Shown: piece after piece, positions 8,808 through 17,455 of the stretch
How positions within the stretch are numbered: the first letter of the stretch is position 1
Layout: every line of letters begins with the position of its first letter
Source of the DNA: Bacteroidota bacterium
Lineage (GTDB): Bacteria > Bacteroidota > Bacteroidia > Sphingobacteriales > Sphingobacteriaceae
Reading direction: 5' to 3'
DNA: 64,000 nucleotides
Assembly (NCBI GenBank): GCA_023450085.1
Contig: JAEXHI010000005.1
Span: 62,001 to 126,000, forward strand
Made by a program: the position numbers and the translations under genes
Notes under the pieces: generated by a model
Databases searched by the model: none
What the model saw: the letters and a program-made list of their open reading frames with translations, nothing else
Told to the model about the DNA's origin: nothing

Positions 8808-8816
8808 ACTTAATTT

Positions 8817-9455
8817 TTATTTGCAATAATTAGATTTAAATTCTTCTGACATAATCTCAGTAATACGAATGATTTCATCCGCTTCATTTGAGTTGTTGTA
8901 AATCAGTTGATTACAAGTTTCTCTGTAGGGAAGTAAATACTCCTTATAAGCAGGCACTACGTGATTGTGCCATTTGTATAGTACATCTTCTTCAGGATAA
9001 CCTCTTTCAATACCATCTCTTTGTACTCTTCTTTCTAGGGCAATGTTCTCATCAGCCTCAATAAAGATTCTATAATCAATCAGTGAGTTGATTTCCTTGA
9101 AATGTAAGATGAATAAGCCTTCTACAATGATAATAGGAGCAGGGTGGATTTCTAAGATTTTGGTTACTGCTAAAGGATTATTAAAGTTGTATTCCTTTTT
9201 GTAGACAGTTTCACCACTGATCAGTTTTTTGATGTCCATTAAAAATTGTTGGTCATCAATAGTGGTAGGAAGATCGAAGTTATATAGTTTGTTTTCTTCC
9301 TGGGTCATTTCACCCGCAGGAATGTAATAATCATCCTGTGATACGAGCGTTACTTCGTCGTGTTTGAAATGGTGTAAAAAACTGTGCAGGAAAAAAGTTT
9401 TACCCGAGCCGCTGCCTCCAGCTATGCCAATAATTACAGGCTTTTTAGTTTTCAT
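8817..9455 (-). CDS. udk: uridine kinase
   Basis: 212-aa uridine/cytidine kinase of the pyrimidine salvage pathway, phosphorylating uridine to UMP. The P-loop GIAGGSGSGKT spans residues 10-20. The DDYY motif in SQDDYYIP and the RRVQRD segment in the lid are typical of the family. The start ATG lies inside the end of the upstream LysM gene (11-base overlap), which implies translational coupling. The unit ends in a strong symmetrical terminator. Phosphoribulokinase has the same fold, but length and motifs favour Udk. Confidence 0.93.
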   Translation of the reverse strand: MKTKKPVIIGIAGGSGSGKTFFLHSFLHHFKHDEVTLVSQDDYYIPAGEMTQEENKLYNFDLPTTIDDQQFLMDIKKLISGETVYKKEYNFNNPLAVTKILEIHPAPIIIVEGLFILHFKEINSLIDYRIFIEADENIALERRVQRDGIERGYPEEDVLYKWHNHVVPAYKEYLLPYRETCNQLIYNNSNEADEIIRITEIMSEEFKSNYCK

Positions 9456-10779
9456 TCTCTTTAGGGCCGTATGTTAAAGTACAGAAAAAACGTTTATCTA
9501 ATGCGCCAACTGCATCGGCAACCGCTTTGGTCATTACAATAATGACATCCTTAGTGGTTTCATTTTCAGTGAATTTGCCTACTACCTTCGCAAAGGTTGA
9601 ACGGTTGGTCATTGGATTAGTGATTTGAATAATAGTGCCTACAGGGGCAGTTCTGTGCAAAATTAACATTTTATTGGGATCTAAGTCTGTATCAGTGATC
9701 CAAACACCTGTACCTTTTTCCTCAATCCTGTTAAGACCATAGGTTGCTGCTGGTCGTTTGAGATTTGGATTTTTTAGCGTGCCAGTGCCTTCTGTAGGTT
9801 CATCATCGTTATTATCATTATTGGCGGCAACTACAGGAGCAGGTTTTTCACCTTTAATAATTAATTTTTGGCCTACGGTAAGGTCATTTGATGTTAAATT
9901 ATTGAATGTTTTTAACTGATAAGTGGTAAGCTGGTATTTTTGAGCGATAGAGTATATCGTTTCGTTTGCCGCTACTATGTGTTCAAAAGTAGGATCTGTT
10001 TTGCTGGGAGCAGGATTGCTGACTACGGTTGTAGGTTTATTTTCTACAGGCTTGCTTTCAGTAGGTTTGTTGGCTATTACAGGTGTTTCATTGTGGACTG
10101 CTGAACCCTTAGTAGGAATTTTTAGTACTTGGCCAATTTGAAGATTGTTGGAACTTAAGCCATTTAGTTCTTTGATCTCTTCTACCGTAACCTCATATTG
10201 TTTAGCAATAACGCCTAAATATTCTTTAGGTTTTACAGTATGCTCAGTCACTTCTGTAGTATTGGGTGCTGTTTTACTTTCTTGCGGCTGACTATTTGTT
10301 GGAGGTGGCGTAGCATTGTTTGCTAAAGGATTGGTCTTATTAAAAGGGACTTTTAAAACTTGTCCAACTTGTAGGTTGTTGCTACTTAAATTGTTGAGTT
10401 TTTTGATATCCGCTGTAGTGGTAGCAAATCTTTCAGCAATTAAATTCAAATTGTCTTTGGCTACTACCGTGTAATCGAAAAAACTATTGGAGGTAATAGT
10501 AGGGGCACTCGCTGTTGTTTTTTGATTAAAAGGAATTTCCGTAGGTACTTTAACAATGGAACCAATTTGAAGGGCTGCATTGTTATTGTATGCCTGAACG
10601 TCTTTTACATTAACGTTATATCTTCTTGAAATAGAGTAGTAACTTTCTTTTGGATCTACCTTATGGATGATCAATTTTTTGCCGTTATTGTTTTCTACAC
10701 CTATAGAATCAAGCGGCTTACTGGCAAAAGCAGCAGCTGAACTTAGCAGCGTGCAGATTAAAATATATCTCTTAAGCAT
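9445..10779 (-). CDS. secreted LysM-repeat protein with RlpA-like C-terminus
   Basis: 444-aa exported protein. The N-terminal signal MLKRYILICTLLSSAAAFA is followed by four LysM modules (about 35-80, 100-147, 180-226 and 265-312), each with the xxxVxxxxxxxxIaxxy..xxxlxxxNnLxsnxLxvGqxLxIP pattern. Pro/Thr/Asn-rich linkers separate them. The last ~95 residues (GTGVWITD..FFCTLTYG) resemble a double-psi beta-barrel of RlpA type. It probably binds peptidoglycan in the periplasm; an enzymatic role is not shown. Its last 11 bases overlap udk, an unexpected partner for a wall protein. Confidence 0.85.
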   Translation of the reverse strand: MLKRYILICTLLSSAAAFASKPLDSIGVENNNGKKLIIHKVDPKESYYSISRRYNVNVKDVQAYNNNAALQIGSIVKVPTEIPFNQKTTASAPTITSNSFFDYTVVAKDNLNLIAERFATTTADIKKLNNLSSNNLQVGQVLKVPFNKTNPLANNATPPPTNSQPQESKTAPNTTEVTEHTVKPKEYLGVIAKQYEVTVEEIKELNGLSSNNLQIGQVLKIPTKGSAVHNETPVIANKPTESKPVENKPTTVVSNPAPSKTDPTFEHIVAANETIYSIAQKYQLTTYQLKTFNNLTSNDLTVGQKLIIKGEKPAPVVAANNDNNDDEPTEGTGTLKNPNLKRPAATYGLNRIEEKGTGVWITDTDLDPNKMLILHRTAPVGTIIQITNPMTNRSTFAKVVGKFTENETTKDVIIVMTKAVADAVGALDKRFFCTLTYGPKENEN

Positions 10780-10905
10780 CTATATTTTTAATTTTTGGAG
10801 GTACAATTATACGAATAATATATAGGAACACTAACAATGTAACTAAACGGTAACATTTTGTATTCTATTGTACGAAATTGTGATGATGTCAAAACTTATT
10901 CTCTT

Positions 10906-10913
10906 TAGTTTTG
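10906..10913 (+). promoter_or_regulatory. candidate -7 box upstream of dps
   Basis: TAGTTTTG fits the Bacteroidota TAnnTTTG consensus, 32 bases before the chosen dps ATG. A TTG at 10878-10880 is 25 bases upstream, a slightly long spacing. Confidence 0.45.
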
Positions 10914-10945
10914 TTAATTTGGTACTATCAAAAAACACAGATATT

Positions 10946-11425
10946 ATGTCAGCAAAAGAAATAAATCTAACAGAGAAACAAGTTAAACCCGTGGTAGATA
11001 TGCTTAATGATTATTTGGCAAATTATCACATTCACTATCAAAAATTAAGAGGTTGCCATTGGAATATCAAGGGCCAAAACTTCTTTACCCTTCACCTTAA
11101 ATTTGAAGAACTATATACTAATGCTCAGCTTACTATCGATGAAATTGCAGAGCGTGTATTGACTTTGGGCAAAGCACCACACAGTCGTTTTTCAGATTAT
11201 ATCAAAGAATCGGGAATTAAAGAAATTGATACGATAGGTTTGGCCGATACCGCAATGGTTGAAGCTATTTTGGATGATATGACCAAGCTTATTGAGCTAG
11301 AACGCGAATTGTTGGATGCAACGGATAAAGCCGGCGACGATGGTTCGAATGACATGGTGAACCGTTTTATGCAATTTAAAGAGAAAACCATTTGGATGCT
11401 ACGTTCTTTCTTAGGGAAGAAATAG
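10946..11425 (+). CDS. dps: Dps/ferritin-like DNA protection protein
   Basis: 159-aa Dps family protein that stores iron in a dodecamer using peroxide and protects DNA. I choose ATG 10946 (MSAKEINLTEKQ) because the open frame upstream (from a TTG at 10868) carries a candidate promoter box and non-family residues. The inter-subunit ferroxidase site is visible: HWNIKG with its His, then FFTLHLKFEELY and the DEIAER Asp/Glu pair. There is no N- or C-terminal lysine-rich tail, so DNA binding may be weak. It is a single gene ended by a repeat-type terminator. Its likely use is in stationary phase and oxidative stress. Confidence 0.92.
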   Translation: MSAKEINLTEKQVKPVVDMLNDYLANYHIHYQKLRGCHWNIKGQNFFTLHLKFEELYTNAQLTIDEIAERVLTLGKAPHSRFSDYIKESGIKEIDTIGLADTAMVEAILDDMTKLIELERELLDATDKAGDDGSNDMVNRFMQFKEKTIWMLRSFLGKK

Positions 11426-11426
11426 T

Positions 11427-11466
11427 TTTAATTAGCTAATTGGTTAATGTGATGATTAGCCAATTG
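11427..11466. repeat. degenerate TTAGCTAATTGG tract forming a hairpin
   Basis: AATTGGTTAAT and ATTAGCCAATT are near-complementary arms inside a stretch built from variants of TTAGCCAATTGG. The same kind of tract appears at 19.36, 21.9 and 56.25 kb. Confidence 0.6.
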
Positions 11467-11473
11467 GTAGGGA

Positions 11474-11523
11474 GCCGCAGATGCACAGATTTAGAAAATT
11501 ATTCGTGCATCTGTGGCTTTTTT
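11474..11523 (+). terminator. terminator of dps built from the GCAGATGCACAGAT word
   Basis: Arms 11474-11490 and 11501-11517 are near-perfect complements, followed by six Ts. The same 17-base word makes a long-spaced inverted repeat at 32804-32989. Confidence 0.75.
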
Positions 11524-11601
11524 ATCATCTAATTATCAAATCATCTCATCGTCATATGCTCTCATTATCACATTATGATATTCTCCCATTATCAAATTTT
11601 T

Positions 11602-11609
11602 TATCTTTG
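11602..11609 (+). promoter_or_regulatory. TATCTTTG -7 box four bases from the ubiD-family ATG
   Basis: A full TAnnTTTG match ends four bases before ATG 11614, which would put the transcript start at or next to the start codon. No TTG at -33 spacing is visible. Confidence 0.5.
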
Positions 11610-11613
11610 AGCC

Positions 11614-13440
11614 ATGGGATATAAAAGCTTGGCTGAATGTGTTGCCGATTTGGAAAAACATGGCCATCTGATCAGAATTAAAGAAGAAGTAGATCCATAT
11701 TTAGAAATGGCTGATATACACCTTAGAGTTTATGAAAAGCAAGGTCCAGCGTTGTTGTTCGAAAAAGTTAAGGGAAGTCCGTTTAAAGCGGTGTCAAATC
11801 TTTTTGGAACTTTGGAACGCTCTAAATTTATGTTTAGAGACTCATTGCCGAAAGTGCAACAATTGGTGGAACTACGTTCTGACCCTATGAAGGCCATTAA
11901 AAATCCCTTTAAGTTTTTAGGCACTGGTCTAACCGCTTTATCGGCATTGCCTTTGAAACAATCCTTATTTAAGCAGACCTTTCAAAAGACAACCATTTCT
12001 GCCTTACCACAGATTGTGAACTGGCCAATGGACGGTGGTCCCTTTATTACCATGCCACAGGTGTTTACCGAAGATATTGATAAGCCGGGTGTAATGAATG
12101 GTAATTTGGGAATGTATCGAATACAATTAGCAGGTAACGATTATATTCAGGACCAAGAAATTGGTTTGCACTATCAAATACATCGAGGTATTGGCGTACA
12201 CCAAACCAAAGCAAATGCTAAAGGGCAGCCGCTCAAAGTAAGTATTTTTGTGGGTGGTCCGCCATCGCATCCTTTGGCCGCTGTAATGCCATTGCCCGAA
12301 GGGCTTTCGGAAATGACTTTTGCTGGTGCCTTAGGCGATAGACGCTTTAGGTATTTTAGGGATGAAGAAGGTTTTGTGATTTCTGCAGATGCGGATTTTG
12401 TAATCACAGGTATTGTTTATCCTCATGAAAATAAACCAGAAGGACCATTTGGCGACCATTTGGGTTATTATAGCTTGGTACATCCATTTCCTTTAATGAA
12501 GGTGCATAAAGTTTATCATAAAAAAGATGCCCTTTGGTCGTTTACGGTAGTGGGTAGACCACCTCAAGAAGATACTAGTTTTGGAGCGTTGATTCATGAA
12601 ATATCAGGTTCGGCGATTCCACAAGAAATACATGGCTTAAAAGAGGTGAACGCCGTAGATGCTGCAGGGGTACACCCATTGTTGTTTGCGATAGGTAGTG
12701 AGCGTTATACACCATATCTCAAAGAAAGAAAGCCGCAAGAGATTTTGACCATTAGCAATCATATTTTGGGTAAGAACCAATTGAGTTTGGCTAAGTACTT
12801 ATTGATTGCGGCAAGAGAAGATAATGAAGCATTAACCACGCATCATATTGATGAATTTTTACAGCACATGCTGGAAAGGGTTGACCTGACAAGGGATATC
12901 CATTTTCATACCAATACGACCATTGATACCTTAGACTATTCGGGTGATGGGCTTAATTCGGGCTCTAAAGTGGTTTTTGCGGCAGCCGGAGAAAAGAAGC
13001 GTGAGCTTTTAAGCAGTTTGCCAGCTGGCTTTAACTTGGCTGAAAATCATCATTTGGCAGTGCCAGGGGTATTGGCAGTTCAATTGCCAGCTTATATAGG
13101 CCAACAGCAAGCTAAAAAGGAGATTGCGTCTCTTAAAGAAAGACTAAAAGCAAATGAGCTTTCGCAATTACCATTAATTGTAGTGTGTGATGATGCAAGC
13201 TTTACTGCTGAGAACATTAACAATTTAGTTTGGGTAACTTTCACTAGGAGTAATCCAGCAGCGGATATAGATGGTGTGGATGATTTCACGGAAAATAAGC
13301 ATTGGGGTTGTAAAGGACCATTGATTATAGATGCTCGCAAGAAACCCCATCATGCGCCAGAACTGATTAAAGATAAATCCGTAGCAGAAAGAGTAGATAG
13401 GATGGGAGAGCAGGATGGTTCTTTATATGGGATAATATAA
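11614..13440 (+). CDS. UbiD-family prenylated-FMN decarboxylase
   Basis: 608-aa (de)carboxylase of the UbiD family, which uses prenylated FMN supplied by a UbiX partner to decarboxylate aromatic or alpha,beta-unsaturated acids. The conserved PHENKPEGPFGDHLGYYS segment lies at about 270-286; the family's catalytic acidic residues are in this region. PLAAVMPLPEGLSEMTFAGAL and GRPPQED are further family blocks. It is longer than E. coli UbiD (497 aa), as is usual in Bacteroidota. No ubiX lies in the window. It is a single gene between repeats and a symmetric terminator. A role in quinone synthesis (UbiD or MqnL-like) is possible but not proven. Confidence 0.87.
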   Translation: MGYKSLAECVADLEKHGHLIRIKEEVDPYLEMADIHLRVYEKQGPALLFEKVKGSPFKAVSNLFGTLERSKFMFRDSLPKVQQLVELRSDPMKAIKNPFKFLGTGLTALSALPLKQSLFKQTFQKTTISALPQIVNWPMDGGPFITMPQVFTEDIDKPGVMNGNLGMYRIQLAGNDYIQDQEIGLHYQIHRGIGVHQTKANAKGQPLKVSIFVGGPPSHPLAAVMPLPEGLSEMTFAGALGDRRFRYFRDEEGFVISADADFVITGIVYPHENKPEGPFGDHLGYYSLVHPFPLMKVHKVYHKKDALWSFTVVGRPPQEDTSFGALIHEISGSAIPQEIHGLKEVNAVDAAGVHPLLFAIGSERYTPYLKERKPQEILTISNHILGKNQLSLAKYLLIAAREDNEALTTHHIDEFLQHMLERVDLTRDIHFHTNTTIDTLDYSGDGLNSGSKVVFAAAGEKKRELLSSLPAGFNLAENHHLAVPGVLAVQLPAYIGQQQAKKEIASLKERLKANELSQLPLIVVCDDASFTAENINNLVWVTFTRSNPAADIDGVDDFTENKHWGCKGPLIIDARKKPHHAPELIKDKSVAERVDRMGEQDGSLYGII

Positions 13441-13480
13441 AACAAAAAAAGCGACGAATATTCGTCGCTTTTTTTGTTTC
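13439..13480. terminator. symmetrical terminator between convergent genes
   Basis: A perfect palindrome, AACAAAAAAAGCGACGAAT plus its complement, starts right after the UbiD-family stop. A7 and T7 flank a GCGACGAAT stem, so it serves both this gene and the convergent FadL-type gene. Confidence 0.9.
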
Positions 13481-13494
13481 AAGTGTCTTGAGAT

Positions 13495-14859
13495 TTAAAA
13501 TCTTACACCAAAAGTTAAGAACACATTATTTTTATTGTTTTTGGCTTGTGCTACAGGCTCATTAAAATCTTGTAATAAATAAGGACTAAAAGTAGCATTG
13601 GTTTCTACACGTTGATAAGCTAGGTCGATAGAATAGTTTCTATTTCTATAGCCAATACCTCCAGAATAGAATTTGCTTTGGAACTGGTTTTTGCTGTCAT
13701 CTTTATAAGCGGTTCCGTTAATGCCGTATCCACCTCTTAGGCTTACCAAATCAGTTACTTTTACTTCAGCACCTACACGATAGTTCACTGCACTTTTATA
13801 AAGAGCCTTAACATCGTTGTTGGCATTGTTGATCTCGCCCATACCTACGCCATCTACGCTAGAAAAACGCATGCTCGAGTAATCGATAAAATCAACATCT
13901 GCAGAAATTAAAGCTCTGTTTGCAATCACATAGCTTGCACCAAGGGAGCCTTTAAACGGCGTACGTAAATCATAGCTGAAATCATAGATTTCTTGGTCAA
14001 GTATCTGTTTGTCTGAACTGCTTCCAGCACTACGGTCATCAATATTAAACCAGGTTGGCGTTTGTAAGTTCATTCCAATTCTAAATTCGCTCACTGGTCT
14101 GAAAATAACCCCAATTCTACCATTAACCCCTGAACCTTTAACTTCTTGGTTTTGATAGTAATCAACCGCATAATTATCTACAGTGCCCTTTTCGTAAAGG
14201 TGCGAATCGTTATTCATATTAATGCTCACCAAACCTAGGTTTGCACCAATGTAAATTTGATTGGAAATGTTGATGGCCCCAGCAATGCTAAACTCAGAAA
14301 CTGAACCAGAACGTAATACATTTACCTGTTGCGTATTGCCTAAAGTACCTGCGTTTTCCTCATAAAACATATTGTACACAGAACTGGTGTTGTTCGTTCC
14401 TGAGAAATTAGATTCTAATCCATAGTCGTTATTACGATTGTAACCTAAACCTACGGAAGCACTAATGACACCTGTTTGAGTATCTTGGCCTTTCGATCTG
14501 TAGGTAGGCATATGGAATACCACACCAATTTGGTTCAGATTAACTTGACTTTTATTGGTTGAAGTATTATTGTTTAGATAATCCGCTTTGATGTTTGTGC
14601 CATTAAATTCAGGAGTAAGTACAAATTCAGAACGGGTAAATAAACCTAAACCTGCAGGATTACCTCCTAGAGAACTGATGTCGCCGCCTACGCCAATTTG
14701 TGCATTTCCCATGCCTTTAAAACGAGCTGAACTACCGTAATTTGTTTGAGAAAACCTTAGTCCATCGCCCGCATAAGTAGGCCATATAATAGGTTGTTGA
14801 GCATAAGCATAGCCAGTGGTAGCTGCCGCTACCACTAACATTGATAATATCTTTTTCAT
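13495..14859 (-). CDS. OmpP1/FadL/TodX-type outer-membrane transporter
   Basis: 454-aa outer-membrane barrel of the OmpP1/FadL family, which lets hydrophobic compounds such as fatty acids pass. A signal peptide (MKKILSMLVVAAATTGYAYA) is followed by SARFKGMGNAQIGVGGDISSLGGNPAGLGLF-like family sequence, where the NPAGL motif after a GMGNA segment is diagnostic. The end, VFLTFGVRF, has the terminal aromatic residue used for barrel insertion. It starts 32 bases after a Gly/Tyr-rich lipoprotein on the same strand, so the two are likely one unit. The substrate is unknown. Confidence 0.86.
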   Translation of the reverse strand: MKKILSMLVVAAATTGYAYAQQPIIWPTYAGDGLRFSQTNYGSSARFKGMGNAQIGVGGDISSLGGNPAGLGLFTRSEFVLTPEFNGTNIKADYLNNNTSTNKSQVNLNQIGVVFHMPTYRSKGQDTQTGVISASVGLGYNRNNDYGLESNFSGTNNTSSVYNMFYEENAGTLGNTQQVNVLRSGSVSEFSIAGAINISNQIYIGANLGLVSINMNNDSHLYEKGTVDNYAVDYYQNQEVKGSGVNGRIGVIFRPVSEFRIGMNLQTPTWFNIDDRSAGSSSDKQILDQEIYDFSYDLRTPFKGSLGASYVIANRALISADVDFIDYSSMRFSSVDGVGMGEINNANNDVKALYKSAVNYRVGAEVKVTDLVSLRGGYGINGTAYKDDSKNQFQSKFYSGGIGYRNRNYSIDLAYQRVETNATFSPYLLQDFNEPVAQAKNNKNNVFLTFGVRF

Positions 14860-14891
14860 TTGAATTGCGATAAATAATTTAGAAAATAAAT

Positions 14892-15794
14892 TTAACCTCT
14901 ACCTCCACCACGGGTTGGACGACTACCTCCGCCGCTGCTGCTACCACTGCTTCCGCTACTTGCAGGAGGAGGCGTTGGTCTTGAAGGAGGAGTATAGCTT
15001 TCTCTTTGAGGAGGAGAAGAAGGTCTACCGCTTTCGCTGGTTCTGCTAGGTCTTCCCGAGTTACCTCCTGAATTAGAAGTTCTGTCTGGTCTAGATACTG
15101 TTCCGTTAGTAGCTGGATTATAGCTTTGAGGTCTTGGTCTTCCCATGCCGTCGCCTACATTTCCTCTATCAGATCCTACGTATCTTCCTGTAGAAGGTCT
15201 TGAAGTACCACTACTCATTCTAGATGGTCTTGGTCTGTAGTTATCGTTTCTAACAATAGTAGAGCCTCCCCAGCCACCACCCCAGTAGCCTCCGCCCCAA
15301 TAACCGCCACCCCAGTAGCCGCCACCAAAACCACCAAACCAAGGGTTGTAGTAGGAGTAAGGTCCCCAAGTGTTCCAGTAATAAGGACTGCCATAATATC
15401 CCCAATAGGTGTAAGGGTTGTTCCAACGATTAAAGCCCCATCCGTAGTTAAAGCCTAATGAAAAATCGTAAGGATTGTACCATGAATTGTAACCGTAAAC
15501 ATTGTAATAATCGTCAAAATATACCCTGTTAGGGCTGCCATAATAAAAACGATCAATCCTAGAAGCGTAATCCATATCGTAACTTTCGTCACTAGGTCTG
15601 TAGCTAGGATCGGTGCGTGAAGTATCTATTTGAGCCGTTTGTACTGGAGGCGAGTACTTGTAAACCCGAGCCTGCGCAGTAGTGTTGTACACATCATCGG
15701 CACTGTTATTTTGTGCCATCCTTTGTGTAGAGCATGACGCAACTAACAAGGCAGTTGCGGCAAGTGTACTGGTGAAAAAATGATTGACTCTCAT
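14892..15794 (-). CDS. Gly/Tyr/Ser-rich outer-membrane lipoprotein
   Basis: 300-aa low-complexity lipoprotein. The signal peptide ends in a lipobox (LLVASC, Cys21). The middle (about 95-185) is rich in Tyr, Trp, Asn and Gly with a GGYWGGGYWGGG tandem. The rest is Ser/Pro/Arg/Gly-rich and ends in a GGGSRPTRGGGRG tail. No enzymatic domain is seen. Similar Bacteroidota proteins carry generic names and have no known function. It is the first gene of a unit with the FadL-type porin. The low-complexity tail looks disordered; a structural or adhesive surface role is a guess. Confidence 0.8.
   Translation of the reverse strand: MRVNHFFTSTLAATALLVASCSTQRMAQNNSADDVYNTTAQARVYKYSPPVQTAQIDTSRTDPSYRPSDESYDMDYASRIDRFYYGSPNRVYFDDYYNVYGYNSWYNPYDFSLGFNYGWGFNRWNNPYTYWGYYGSPYYWNTWGPYSYYNPWFGGFGGGYWGGGYWGGGYWGGGWGGSTIVRNDNYRPRPSRMSSGTSRPSTGRYVGSDRGNVGDGMGRPRPQSYNPATNGTVSRPDRTSNSGGNSGRPSRTSESGRPSSPPQRESYTPPSRPTPPPASSGSSGSSSGGGSRPTRGGGRG
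15265..15335 (-). repeat. tandem GGYWGG-coding repeat
   Basis: Imperfect tandem units of about 15 bases encode GGYWG inside the lipoprotein gene. Such a tract can vary in copy number by slippage. Confidence 0.65.
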
Positions 15795-15843
15795 TGTATT
15801 TAGTTTTATTTGTGTGCTAAATTAAATTGTGACTATAAATTTA

Positions 15844-15851
15844 TAGCTTTG
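15844..15851 (+). promoter_or_regulatory. candidate -7 box of proS
   Basis: TAGCTTTG matches TAnnTTTG, 48 bases before the proS ATG. No TTG at typical spacing is visible. Confidence 0.4.
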
Positions 15852-15899
15852 TAGCCATCAATACAAGATATTTAACACAAAAAACGTTCCAAATAAGTT

Positions 15900-17372
15900 A
15901 TGAGCAAAGGTATTACGAGTAAAAGTGAAGATTATTCCCAGTGGTATAACGAAATTGTTATAAAAGCTGACTTGGCAGAACATTCGTCAGTAAAAGGCTG
16001 TATGGTAATTAAGCCGTATGGTTACTCTATCTGGGAGAAGATGCAAGCGGTTTTAGACCATAAATTTAAAGAAACAGGTCACACAAATGCTTACTTTCCC
16101 TTGTTCATCCCCAAATCTTATTTTTCTAAAGAAGCTGCCCACGTAGATGGCTTTGCTACAGAGTGTGCCGTTGTGACACATTATCGTTTAAAAAATGATG
16201 GCCAAGGCAATATTATTGTAGATGAAGAAGCGAAATTAGAAGAGGAATTAATTGTTCGTCCAACTTCGGAAACCATTATCTGGAATACCTATAAAGGATG
16301 GATTCAATCTTACCGTGATCTGCCTTTATTGATTAACCAATGGGCCAATGTGGTGCGTTGGGAAATGAGAACCCGTTTATTCTTACGTACAACTGAGTTT
16401 TTATGGCAGGAAGGTCATACTGCACACGCTACTTCTGAAGAAGCGATTGAGGAAACAGAGAAAATGTTGGATGTGTATGCTGATTTCGCTGAAAATTGGA
16501 TGGCTGTTCCGGTAGTAAAAGGTAGAAAAACAGAAACTGAGCGTTTTGCTGGTGCTTTGGATACTTACTGTATTGAGGCTTTAATGCAAGATGGTAAGGC
16601 TTTACAAGCAGGTACTTCTCACTTCTTGGGTCAAAACTTTGCAAAAGCATTTGATGTAAAATTCACGAACAAAGAAGGTAAGCAAGATTACGTTTGGGCA
16701 AGTTCATGGGGCGTTTCAACCCGTTTAATGGGAGCCTTAATCATGGCACATAGTGATGATAGCGGTTTGGTACTTCCTCCAAAATTGGCACCAATTCAAG
16801 TAGTGATTGTGCCTATCCATAAAGGTGATGAAGAACTTCAAAAAATATCATCATTTGTAGACGAATTACTTCCAAGACTAAAAGGTTATGGTATTTCGGT
16901 GAAATATGACGATAGAGATAGCCAACGCCCAGGATTTAAGTTTGCTGAATATGAACTAAAAGGAGTGCCTATTCGTTTAGCAATTGGTGCTAGAGATATG
17001 GAAAATGGTACTGTTGAGCTTGCTCGTAGAGATACCAAAGAGAAATTCACCGTACCTCAAGAAGGTTTGGCAGAGTATGTTTTCCAAATGTTGGCGCAAA
17101 TCCAAGAGAATATCTTCAATAGAGCATTGAAATTTAGGGATGAGCACATTACGGAAGCAAATTCATACGAAGAATTTAAGGAGCTGTTAGAAACTAAAAC
17201 AGGTTTTATTGCAGCACATTGGGACGGTACTGCCGAAACGGAGAAACGTATTAAGGAAGAAACAAAAGCCACGATTAGATGTATTCCTTTAGACAATAAG
17301 TTAGAAGATGGTGTTTGTATTTTAACAGGCAATCCATCAAAACAACGTGTATTGTTTGCGAAAGCATATTAA
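15900..17372 (+). CDS. proS: prolyl-tRNA synthetase (archaeal/eukaryote-type, short form)
   Basis: 490-aa class II aminoacyl-tRNA synthetase charging tRNA-Pro. Its length and the absence of the bacterial editing insertion put it in the archaeal/eukaryotic-like group that many Bacteroidota use. Class II motif 2 (FLRTTEFLWQEGHTAH) and RPTSETIIW are clear, and the HTNAYFPLFIPKS segment lies before them. The anticodon-binding domain (about 285-385) and the extra C-terminal domain follow. The start ATG is unambiguous. No terminator follows; a small hairpin in a low-complexity tract separates it from the next gene. Confidence 0.95.
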   Translation: MSKGITSKSEDYSQWYNEIVIKADLAEHSSVKGCMVIKPYGYSIWEKMQAVLDHKFKETGHTNAYFPLFIPKSYFSKEAAHVDGFATECAVVTHYRLKNDGQGNIIVDEEAKLEEELIVRPTSETIIWNTYKGWIQSYRDLPLLINQWANVVRWEMRTRLFLRTTEFLWQEGHTAHATSEEAIEETEKMLDVYADFAENWMAVPVVKGRKTETERFAGALDTYCIEALMQDGKALQAGTSHFLGQNFAKAFDVKFTNKEGKQDYVWASSWGVSTRLMGALIMAHSDDSGLVLPPKLAPIQVVIVPIHKGDEELQKISSFVDELLPRLKGYGISVKYDDRDSQRPGFKFAEYELKGVPIRLAIGARDMENGTVELARRDTKEKFTVPQEGLAEYVFQMLAQIQENIFNRALKFRDEHITEANSYEEFKELLETKTGFIAAHWDGTAETEKRIKEETKATIRCIPLDNKLEDGVCILTGNPSKQRVLFAKAY

Positions 17373-17393
17373 GTTGTAGGTGTTAAGGTTCAA

Positions 17394-17447
17394 GTTTAGG
17401 TGATTGGATTTTCCAAACACCTAAACAACCAAATACTAACTAACCAG
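17394..17447 (+). repeat. degenerate AACCAAAC tract with GTTTAGGTG hairpin
   Basis: GTTTAGGTG (17394-17402) pairs exactly with CACCTAAAC (17418-17426). A run of AACAACCAAATACTAACTAACC follows, just before the next ATG. Similar simple-word tracts occur at 22.0, 24.3, 26.35 and 34.97 kb. Confidence 0.65.
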
Positions 17448-17455
17448 AATCTAAA

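Noticed and set aside
10868..10945. TTG-initiated extension of Dps
   Set aside because: The added residues are outside the family and cover a TAGTTTTG promoter box; ATG 10946 gives a normal length.
15265..15335. CRISPR-like short repeats
   Set aside because: These are in-frame GGYWGG codon repeats in a lipoprotein, without spacers.
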